This document shows, one piece after another, positions 34,001 to 45,899 of a DNA stretch of 64,000 nucleotides. This DNA is from Theodoxus fluviatilis (lineage: Eukaryota > Mollusca > Gastropoda > Cycloneritida > Neritidae): assembly GCA_034096865.1 (NCBI GenBank), contig JAWQFJ010002771.1, forward strand, positions 55,001 to 119,000. The letters are read 5' to 3'. Within the stretch, counting starts at the first letter, position 1. Every line of letters begins with the position of its first letter. Position numbers and translations under genes: made by a program. The notes beneath the pieces were generated by a model, which was not told the DNA's origin, did no database searches, and saw only the letters and a program-made list of their open reading frames with translations.

Positions 34001-37000
34001 TGTTTATTTGATTTTTGGAGCTGACGGTGTCGTTGTTTTCCACTTGACAACATACACGATCGAAGCTTGAATGCCGACATGTTTGGTATCATTTTGTAGC
34101 TCTTTCCATTAGGAGAATACTGCAAGGGAGAGAACTCCTCTATACTAACTCGTGATAGCGCAGTTGACCTGAATAGGAGAGCCTATTTTGCATGGGAACA
34201 AAGGAAATGGTCACGTGGACCAATCAGAAGCTTAGGATTCCTCCCACAATTCTCCACTGCATGACGACAACATGGCGCCTCAGGTTGATCGTGGAATCTA
34301 TTCGTGGCTCTTCGCGTGTATTGTTATTGTGATTTTGGTGCACTGAAGAAGCCAAATGCCAAGGAAAGGAAAACTGCTTAGGAGCAGGCAGTTAGAAGCT
34401 GCCAGGGCTGCAAAACGGCAGGATCTACCTCCTGCACGATGTCAACTGATTCTCCACGGCACGAGCGATCGGTTATTTCACCTCCTGCACCGATGTCAAC
34501 TGATTCTCCACGGCACGAGCGATCAATTATTTCACCTCCTGCACCGATGTCAACAACAGATTCTCCAGTCCCATCCACTTCGTCGGCTGATTGTGCAACT
34601 CAAGAACCGTTTCCATCTACTTCCCAAGCTGGAATTAGTGAATCAACTTCGGTTTCTGCATCTTGGAAGAAATTAGAAATAGCAGCAAGCAGAAGTGCAG
34701 ACACTGCCTGTGGAGATGCTCAGTCTAAGAAGTGGCTGATTTCCCACATGGATCAGTTGACGAAACTGCTGGCACAAGTTCCTTGCCCAGAATGTTTTGA
34801 AAATCAACTGGAAGTAGGCATCTGTGAAGGTGGAAATCAAGGATTTTCCACTAAATTGGAGTTCCTGTGTCACAAATGCCCCTTCAGAGCCGATGAACTG
34901 AGTTCTCCAAGAGTGGGAGGGTCCACAAAGAAGAACGTGGCATTTGAAGTCAACAGACTGATGACTCTGCTTAGTCATGAGGTTGGGACAGGCCATCGGG
35001 TTCTAGAGAAATTCAGCACCATCTTCGGATTGCCAGGAATGCACAAGAAGACCTTCCAGCGCCACGACCGGCTACTGACAGGTAAGAAAAACAATCCTCT
35101 TGCTCAATTAAATTTCTTACATTGATCTGTGTATAATTATTGGTATTTTGTCGCATTCTGACATGATTCCAAATCCATGAATCCTATGAATTGATTATTG
35201 CAGTCATCTACGCTTTGTTTTCAGTTAGTATTTATGAATATGATCATATATTTAGTCCATGTCTTGTAATTTGCAGAAGTTGAAGTTCAGGAGGGTGCAG
35301 AGGTCCTGGAGCGGGCTGCTGCTGCTGTCAGAGAGGCCTACTCAGCAACTGATGAAGATCTTCAGGAGAGCCTTGTTGGAGGAGAGATTCCCATCATAGA
35401 CATTAGTGTATCTTATGATGGGACCTGGCACAAAAGAGTCATTGTGCTGATAAGCATTTATTTTGCATTTTGTCCAACTCGGTTTTGAAGTGTCTGTAAT
35501 TTTTTATAAATAGTTTCAGGAAAGATTTTGTCTAGATATTAGCTGTGGAGGTTGTTCATATGTTTCATAATGAGGGGCCAGCAATGCCATATGACTGGAG
35601 AAGTTTGATTATTGAATACTAGGACATTGAATCTTTTTTCCTTGATTTCTCAAAATACGGTTTTTGCTATATTTGAAAATACAAGGGAAACAAGAAGGGC
35701 AAAGCCCATACGACTCACATGGTTGACCTTGACCTTCATATGACATTGACCTTCAGGTGACCTTCAAGGTCAAGGTCAAACAACTAAACGTACCAATGAC
35801 ATCATACACAAAGAAATGCTTTACACATTTTTCCTACCAAATTACATGTGACCTTGACCCAAAGGTCAAGGTCATCCAAGGTCATGCAACACAAAGCTGT
35901 TAATTCAAGACATAGGAAGCACAATGGTGCTTATTGGCACTTTCTACCATGAGATATAGTCACTTTTAGTGGTTCACTACCCCATTTTGGTCACATTTCA
36001 TAAGGGTCAAAGTGACCTTGACCTTGATGATATGTGACCAAATGTGTCTCATGATGAAAGTATAACATGTGCCCCACATAATTATTAAGTTTGAAACAGT
36101 TATCTTCCATAGTTCAGGGTCAAGGTCACTTCAAAATATGTATACAATCCAACTTTGAAGAGCTCCTGTGACCTTGACCTTGAAGCAAGGTCAACCAAAC
36201 TGGTATCAATAGATAGGGCTTGCTTTGACCTATATACCACTTGTAGCTAAGGTCGCCATTCTCAATAACGTGGGAGAAAATTGGGAAAATGTGAAAAATG
36301 ACTGTTTTTGAGACCACATTTATGGCTCCTGTGACCTTGACTTTGAAGCAAGGTCAAGTCACTATGTATGTTTTTTGAGGCCTTGTCATCATACACCATC
36401 ATGCCACATTTGGTGTTGATAGACTTAATAGTCTCCGAGAAAAATCCAACGTTTAAGTTTTTTACGCCCGGACGGACGGACGCCCGGACGGACGGACGAC
36501 ACGGCTGAGTACATAGACTCACTTTTGCTTCGCATGTGAGTCAAAAAGGGGACATGATACAGCCCTGAAATTTACAGGTCTTATTCTTTCTTATGTTTCC
36601 TTCATTATTACAGAATAATATTGAGATTTTCATGCATGAATCTGCTGTATTTCTTCATCCAGTTGATTTCTTCAGTCTAATCAGTCATTGTGCTGATAAG
36701 CATTTATTTTGCGTTTTGTCAAACTCGATTTTGTAGTGTCTGTAATTTTTTTTAAATAGTTTCAGGAAAGATTTTGTCTAGATATTAGCTGTGGAGGTTG
36801 TTCATATGTTTCATAATGAGGGGCCAGCAATGCCATATGACTGGAGAAGTTTGATTATTGAATACTAGGACATTGACTCTTTTTTCCTTGATTTCTCAAA
36901 ATACGGTTTTTGCTATATTTGAAAATACAAGGAAAAACAAGAAGGGCAAAGCCCATACGACTCACATGGTTGACTTTGACCTTTATATGACCTTGACCTT

Positions 37001-40000
37001 CAGGTGACCGTCAAGGTCAAGGTCAAACAACTAAACCTACCAATGACATCATACACTAAGAAATGCTTTACACATTTTTCCTAACAAAATACATGTGACC
37101 TTGACCCAATGTCAAGGTCATCCAAGGTCATGAAACACAGAGCTGTTAATTCAAGACATAGGAAGCACAATGGTGATTATTGGCACTTTCTACCATGAGA
37201 TATGGTCACTTTTAGTGGTTCACTACCCCATTTTGGTCACATTTCATAAGGGTCAAAGTGACCTTGACCTTGATGATATGTGACCAAATGTGTCTCATGA
37301 TGAAAGTATAACATGTGCCCCACATAATTATTAAGTTTGAAACAGTTATCTTCCATAGTTCAGGGTCAGGGTCACTTATATGTATATAAATATGTATACA
37401 ATCCAACTTTGAAGAGCTCCTGTGACCTTGACCTTGAAGCAAGGTCAACCAAACTGGTATCAAAAGATAGGGATTACTTTGCCCTATATACCATATATAG
37501 GTCATGTATCCAATCTCAAAAACTTACGAGAAAATTGAGAAAATGTGAAAAATGACTGTTTTTTAGACAACATTTATGGCCCCTGCGACCTTGACCTTGA
37601 AGCAAGGTTAAGTCACTGTGTATGTTTTTTGAGGCCTTGTCATCATTCACCATCATGCCACATTTGGTACTGATAGACTTAATAGTCTCCGATAAAAATC
37701 CAACGTTAAAGTTTTTCGGACGCCCGGACGCACGAAAAGGGTGAGTACATAGACTCACTTTTGCTTCGCATGTGAGTCAAAAAGGGGACATGTTACAGCC
37801 CTGAAATTTACAGGTCTTATTCTTTTTTATGTTTCCTTCATTATTACAGAATAATATTGAGATTTTCCCATTCTTCTTGTTGTAATTGTCTAAAATGTGT
37901 CTAAGAAGCAGGGTTTTCACGGCATAGCTTATGGGATAGTGGACCTCAAATTCAGAAAATTGGTTAGACTGCATAGAAATTGATGCCCTTCTGTAAAAAT
38001 GTTGAGTTGATGTGTATTTTGCTGAATAAAAAAATGGTGTAGTTATGAGTTGTAGTTTTTGAGTTTTGTATTTTTAAATATTTTGCATGTGGCGGCCATC
38101 TTGGAAGGTTTCCATGGCAACAGATGGTTGAAAAAAATTTATCTTTAAAGTTTTTAATACCCAATATGTGTATCTTTGATATGAAAATAGTTATTTATTT
38201 AGAAAAGAACTGCTTTACTCCAGCCCTATAGGCACTGCCATATCCCCCCTTAAAAAATCCTTCATTACATAACAAAAAAGCCAGCTAGGTTTAGTCAACA
38301 TAAAAAAAGCAAAATTATTGATCTGACAATATACAGGTGGAGGTATTAAGGAAAGTGAGGATGGGAAAGAAGAAAGAGGGAAGAGGTGGGGGAAGAGGTG
38401 GGGGAAGAGGAAGAAAGAGCGGAGAAACAGGGAAGGAAGAGCTGGAGGAGGGGGAGGAAGGGGAAGGCAGTGGAGGAGGTAGGAGGTGGTTCAACTGCAA
38501 TTCTACCTACCACCAATTTTTGGGCTGAAACTGGTGGCTCTCGATGCAGACAATGAGGGTGATGTTGCCACCAGCACTATTCCCATAGACGGCACAGACT
38601 CCATACTTGTAGTGTGTCTGGGTGTACACCTGGATGGCAGCATCAACTGCTGAGCGCCATGGCTCTGCCTTGTCATCAGTGTCAGCTGGCTGCACGTCCG
38701 ACGCCTCCTTCCGTAAGTGGTCATACCTGCCAACAAGAAGCCAGCACTGTCAATGCCGCAAAAGGACTATACACATGGCTATTATCAAAGTAGTTATTGT
38801 TAAGATCCTGTACTGCCCATTACCACCCACCTTGCTCAATACTGTACTGCCCATGGCTGTCCACCCCTTTGGCTGTTACATGACTGATTTTTTCTACAAA
38901 TTGCATAATCCTTACAGGACTGGGGAATGAAACACATGAATGACTTACAGGACCTTAAGAGTTAACCTTTAGAGCGCCACCGCTGCATTGATGCGCCACA
39001 GCGTACATTCCCCAGACGTCCGCCGGCGCATCAGTGCGCCAAGCGATAGTGACATGCTTTGTTTACTTGCCTAACGCTGCCATCAAGTCATGCTGTTCTA
39101 AAAATATCACAGTCATGTGCAGGGATCACGTGGCAACGAGATCCGCCATTTTGGCGATTGAGATAACGTGGGCGAATTTTCTGACGAAGTTGCTTCTTTG
39201 TCGTTTGTGAACGGGACTTTTTTCTTTGCCAGTTTTGCGACTGACGAAGAAGTTGAAGCGCTTGTGGAGTTATTTTTCGATTCTGACTCTCAGAATATGA
39301 ATTCGAAGGCTTTACTGACATTGATGTGATGGGAGATGGAGGGATAGAGAGGCAACCATGTGCTTCGACGATGTGTTGTGGTCTTTAGATCGAGAGGAGC
39401 GGGAGCTTGATTCAGATGAAAATGACTCGCCTGACTTCCCTAGCGTAAGTAATTGTAGGATTTTTTGTTTTGTTTTACACTAAAACATTTTCACATGTAT
39501 TTCCAAGTAATCAAAAGCTGATGTATTCTTGAATAAATAGAGCAGTGTAGGAAAACACAGTGCTTCGACCGATGTCAGTTGTGGTCTGTAGATCGAGACT
39601 GAGAGGAGCGGAAGCTTGATTCAGATGAAAATGACTCGGCTGACTTCCCTAGCGTAAGTAATTGTAGGGTTTTTTGTTTTGTTTTAGTTTTACCCTAAAA
39701 CATTTTCAGATGTATCTCCATTACTTGGAGACTCTATCTATGCACTTTTGCATTTTCATCAAAAGCTGTTGTATTTTTGAATACATAGAGCAGTGTAGGA
39801 ACACACAGTGAATTTGTGGGTTTTTTGTTGTTGTCTGTGTTCCAATATTTTTTAGCAGCTGAAAAAAACATTCTATGGCATTTTCATTAATTGCGCCATG
39901 TAGGCCATCCATTTTTCTACTCACCCTTCAAAAATCTACTTCAAAGCTTGAATAGGTAATAAATGATGATTTTAAAAGTAAACATGGTGTTGAATTTGAC

Positions 40001-43000
40001 CACACATAATAAAATTTGTGGCTCTGGGGTAAAGCAATGACGAAAATTGGCGGCGCTCTAAAGGTTAAAGAGAGAGAAAACCAAAACTGCCTAATGATAC
40101 ACATGAGGTTGTCAAAAATACTACTGGTTTTGTTCAAAGTACTGTAAAGACAGTTTGTCCAGTAGGTTATGTCTGAAGCAGAACCAGAAGGCATCAGAAT
40201 GAGAGTAATGCAATGGGCAAGAGCAGGCATACCTGAAAGATTGCTTTGACCTGGGGTCCAGGAATCGACCTCCACCTAGGTCACCATGCTCAGTGATCAG
40301 TGTCTGAAAGAGACCCAAGCATTCCAGTTCAGTCCAACTCAAGCACTCTATAGAAAAATGAGGTGGTGTGAATGAACTAACACATCATTTATTGCTTAGG
40401 CCTCATGCCTATTGCCAATGTTTTACACAAACACAACAAAATGACAATTGATTGATTCAAAACTGGTAACCAGTCTTGTTTGAATAATTCAAAACTGGTA
40501 ACCAGTCTTGTCTGAGGCACATAAGTGGGAGCAAGCCAGAGTAACATGTAAAAACATGTTAATCATGGCTTTCGTGCTGTCCACCTTGGCTGCTGAAAGA
40601 TATGGTAGTAAAAGAAAACAGTTTCACAATCAGGTCCCGATATACTGGCAGGGCAATAGCTTTAATACTGAATGTAGCTGATTAATGAAACTCAGTAAAA
40701 ACTAACAACATGTCACAACAAGGCAAGTACCTCTTCTCTAGCTACTGCGACCAGTGACAAATTCATGTTCAAACTGCAAGGGCACAAGCTTGCATTACCA
40801 ACTTGAAGAGAACATACAGGACAGATTAAACGAAGTACAAAGCAAACTTTTACCTGAGTGTCTGAACCTTCTAGCTTGCATGGAGTAAACTGGTCTTTGT
40901 TGTACTGGGCAAATGCACTGAAATAAATAAACAAGGTCAACCATTTCTAAAATAATTATGAAGTAACAGAATGAATTGAAACTTTTTTTCCCCCACAGAT
41001 TTCTCACAGGGTGCAAACCAAAACATCCACTGCAAGTAGCTCACAGATCTACTGATTTAAAAATCCATTCCTTTTTCTGCCTCTGAACCAATGAAGAACC
41101 AATCTGGTCACTCTGCATGTCATGAGCCCTCAAGAAATTGCTTTATTTTCTATACAAGAGAGAGGTAGATGATCTGATTCACTGACAACAATGGGTTGGG
41201 AAAGAGTTCAAGAGGGAATGGTTCAAAGATATAGGTGTTCTTGTATGTGTACACACACACACACACACACAAACACAGACACACAAACACACACACACAC
41301 ACGCAAGCACATGCACAAGCACACGCCCAAGCACACCCAGATGCACATGCACATGAACGCGTACACAAACTAAGTCCCTTGTCGACTCACCCAGATGCAC
41401 CTTCCTTCAGGAGGTTGTCATCATTCATCAGCAGTCGAACATCTGTCACAGAAACAAATCCATATGATGACAGCACTTATGGCATCTCATTGGATATCAA
41501 ACACATGCCCAGTGATGATGCTGCCTCTGAATATCACCATAATGACAGATCTAAGTGAGAAAGTGATGTCTCCCAATGGAAAGTAACCAGTCTGTAAGTG
41601 TAAGGAAGCACATTCTAGTGGAATTGTTTCACACAATAGAACAATGCAATTTCTTTCCCATTCATCTGTTCTTTTTTGTTGTGCATGCGTGCATGCACAC
41701 ACGCACGCACACACACACAAACACACTTCATGTAACACATGTCTTTATATCAAAATGAAATTTTTCATTTAACAAGGGCAAAGCCCATACGACTCACATG
41801 CTTGATCTTGACCTTTACATGACCTTGACCTTCAGGTAACCTTCAAGGTCAAGGTCAAACAACTAAACCTAGCAATGACATCATACACTAAGAAATGCTT
41901 TACACATTTTTCCTACCAAAATACATGTGGCCTTGACCCAAGGTCAAGGTCATCCAAGGTCATGCAACACAAAGCTGTTAATTCAAGACATAGGAAGCAC
42001 AATGGTGATTATTGGCATTTTCTACCATGAGATATGGTCACTTTTACTTTTAGTGGTTCACTACCCCATTTTGGTCACATTTCATAAGGGTCAAAGTGAC
42101 CTTGACCTTGATGCTATGTGACCAAATGTGTCTCATGATGAAAGAATAACATGTGCCCCACATAATTATTAAGTTTGAAACAGTTATCTTCCATAGTTCA
42201 GGGTCAAGGTCACTTCAAAATATGTATACAATCCAACTTTAAAGACCTCCTGTGACCTTGACCTTGAAGCAAGGTCAATCAAACTGGTATCAAAAGATAG
42301 GGATTACTTTGCCCTATATACCATATATAGGTCAGGTATCCAATCTCAAAAACTTCAGAGAAAATTGGGAAAATGTGAAAAATGGCTGTTTTTTAGACAA
42401 CATTTACGGCCCCTGCGACCTTAGCCTTGAAGCAAGGTCAAGTCACTATGTATGTTTTTGTACGCCTTGTCATCATACATCATCATGCCAAATTGGGTGT
42501 TGATAGACTTAATAATAGTCTCTGAGAAAAATCCAAAGTTAAAGTTTTTTACAGACGCCAGGATGGACGAAAAGGGTGAGTACATAGACTCACTTTTGCT
42601 TCGCATGCGAGTAAAAAATGTCATGATTTTACTCTTAACAGCAATGACATCCTACAGCTGTCATGTGATTTCCCACTCCTCAGCTGTACAACACTGCCTC
42701 AGTGCCAATGGGGCCTGGTTCAATAGCTAGGCCATGAGCAACTGAAAACGTGTGCACCACGAGGGGGTCTCCATGATAAGCCGCAACTCAAGTCCCACCT
42801 GACTCATGATATATTATGCACATACATTGAAATAAAATAGATACCCACCATTGAACACTTCATTGAATTCTCCAGGTGGGGCATGTAAGATGAAGTTGGA
42901 GGCAACCTTCACCTGGGGGAAAAAAATCAATATCAAAGTACATTATGTAAACAGATACATGAAATCCACCTGTATGTGTATCCATACAACTGTCTACTAA

Positions 43001-45840
43001 GGAAACAGGATCTTATCCTGAGAAATCTCATGTAGCACACAGATCATGTGACTCAGTGATAACAGTTCATAGTGGCAACCATTTGCAGATTAAGTTGTGC
43101 AGGAAGGCCAACAGCAAGAAGGAAAAAAGGTCATCAGTGATGATCAGATCACTAGTACATTAAGAAATAAAGAAAGAAAAAAGCATGAAGGGCTTGATCT
43201 AAATTTGCAAGTTTTACAGTTTTTTTATGATCAGACTTGTTTATCTCATGAGGTTACACATATTTACAAACTCTGACAAAAAAATTCTTCATAACCTTTT
43301 TTGTTTGTTTGTTCATAGGAGGAACCTGCATCACCTTATTTGGTCCACCCCATCTTCCTTCTGCTAACAGTTCGTCTCATGTAACCAAGCACTTCCAATG
43401 AGCATTTAATTTCAAAGATGTGACTCATTTGCACATCTGTTGGCAAGTTAAAAAGCAGAGAAAAAGCAAGTTGTTGAGATTTGGGGTTGACAAGGTTGTT
43501 TTTCATTTTTCAGCATAAATGTGTTGCTTACAGTTCTACATCACAATTTTTTTTCTTTTATCAAAATTAAGCCTTCTGTGGATAAATAAGTGTAATTTTA
43601 AGCAACCATTACTGGCACAAAAACCGTTGATGAACCCCAAAAATGAGCCTATCTTAATGGGTTTGTACTTTATCCTCCCTGCAGGCCACACCATATCATT
43701 TGTTATTTGGAAGCTAAAGACAGTTGAAACACAATAGCCAGACTCTAAACTTCATCATGTGAATGGATTGACCAACAGAAACCCTCAAATGTGGGGGAAT
43801 ACTGTACTGCGAGGGTCAGGAAAATCATGACCTTGTAAAGTATCAGACCCTTCAGCAGGATTTTTTCCATTTTGTAAATTTTCACCTCCTGACCTTCAAA
43901 GTGCCATAACTCATTGAAATAAAATTATATCTCCAAGATACTTGCAGCATTTAAATAAAAGCTCTTGATTTGTTCTTTCCGATGATAAGGTAAACATAGT
44001 TTGTGATTTTTGTTGACATGGGACTGACTGGTTTTGTGCAGATTGATCACAAATAATGGTTGATAAGCGATTTACCCACTCTGAACTGCATCACTCTGAA
44101 CTGCATGAGTTTTTGAGAGGATGATGGAGAAGCTAATAAAAATTATTTGAGTTAGCATGGTATCTGTAATATATCATTTAATATCCTTGCACTGACACAC
44201 ATTACTCATGTACACATGCCTAAATTATTCAGCAATATCTGGGCAGAGAGCCAACAATACAGGAAGGCAAACACTAGGAGCATGTTCACACCTCCAAGCA
44301 AAGCGATAGGGCAGAGGCAGCCCTCCTGACCAGTGGCCATCAGCAAGCAGGGACACTGAGAAAATGACAGATCTCTGCAGATAAATACATGTCAGTCTCG
44401 AGCTTCTTTTCCCGCTGAAGCCTCAGGCTTCTCCTCTGCTGTCAGAGAATAACACAGGAGTCCTTGACAAACAAGTCTCCCATGTATGCAGATTGACAAT
44501 GCATTCACTCAACCATGACCAACCAGATAAAGCCATGATGGTTCCCTAACAATCCTGCAATGCTTTCATAGGGCTCACACTTTTTACTTCCCTTACAGTC
44601 ATCAAGATCCAATTCTTCCAGCATTCTAAAACACCACAGGCATTTCAAACTAGAACACCAATTACCTAAGACTTCTGGCAACCTTTCTCCTCTTCCATGC
44701 AAAGCTATCCCATTACAACACAGCTTGATAACCATTGAAAATGCACTGCTGCCATCAAGGCCGTAACAGACTAACCATTCAGATCCACAGCAGCAACAGT
44801 ATCTGTCATGGCTCCCCTCCAGCAAAACACAAAATGCTGCAGCATCTTTCCCTTTCTGGAACAGCTATTCATCATGGTGTGTTTTCAAACATCTGAACTA
44901 TCGCAGCTCTTTGAAAACCCTCATGGTAATGAGGATGAGCATGACAATCAAACAAGTTCCATAACCTTCTCAAATTTATAAAGACCAAATGCAGATTACT
45001 ACTTTGAACATGTTCTAATCAGGCAATGGAAAATGGTAGGAGAAAATGTGGGTGATAAAAAAAATTTTCTCCATCAAAGCAGTTCAGGCACACATTAACA
45101 TTGTTTCCAGTCACCAGGCCGACCCTAAATTGTTGCCGCTGGCCCTACACATTTTCCACTCTACTGGGAACAAATAACACACACCTAAATTTTGTACATC
45201 CTTCACTAGAATTGATAACAACTCCCATTAAATTGTACATGTATGCTGGGGTAGATGTGAGAGGTGGGGAAGTGGAGGTTGGGGGGAAGATAGAAGGAGG
45301 ATAGTGGGACAGGAGGGAGGGATGATAGGAAAGTAAGTGGTAATTTGGAGAATGACAGAGGGAAGTTACCGTATCGGACTTAATTTGTTACATTTGTGTA
45401 GTGCTCTGTATTTTTAATGATTTTACCAACATAATTTCCTGTAAAGGATACAATAAAAGAAAAAGAAATGATAAACAGACTTTAAAAAAATTAATTCAAT
45501 TTACATTTTCTGATGAAAAAACTCACACACAAAATAGGTTCAAAAGACTTTCACATTTATTTGATTTAGGCACAGATTTTTCATGATGGACTAAACTGCA
45601 GAAGGACTCAGAAGAGATTAATAGATTTGTAAGAAGTCAACCACCTGTTTTCATCCTTTGAACATTCCCTTGGATCTAAAAAGCTACTGATAAATATATA
45701 ATTAAGTGTTTTGCTGAGTAGTTCTAAGCAAGGAGAATAATACCACCATGCTCAGACACTATCCATCCATGTAACCCATTGTCTCAGGATTGTGTGCACT
45801 GCAAGTGACTCAGTAGGAGTCAGAACCAGTGCTTTACAAG

Positions 45841-45899
<59 letters not shown>

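Larger units (their letters stand above)
35438..37868. repeat. Tandem segmental duplication, ~1,246-bp offset
   Basis: GTCATTGTGCTGATAAGC starts at 35438 and again at 36684. Both units continue through GATATTAGCTGTGGAGG, a complete TGACCTTGA repeat and GGGGACATG(A/T)TACAGCCC to AATAATATTGAGATTTT. The second unit lacks the (GGAC)n tract. Confidence 0.9.
33825..38249 (+). mobile_element. Kolobok-like DNA transposon with TTAA target duplication, in CAPZA intron 6
   Basis: TTAA at 33821-33824 and 38250-38253 flank inverted ends GGGGGGATACGACAGTG (left) and CACTGCCATATCCCCCC (right), 15 of 17 matching. The element runs opposite to CAPZA. It encodes the first part of a protein with a 'Mutator-like transposase' domain. 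Behind it is a tandem duplication of about 1.25 kb, each unit carrying a TGACCTTGA repeat. TTAA duplication and G-rich ends are typical of Kolobok; that superfamily call is inference. Confidence 0.8.
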
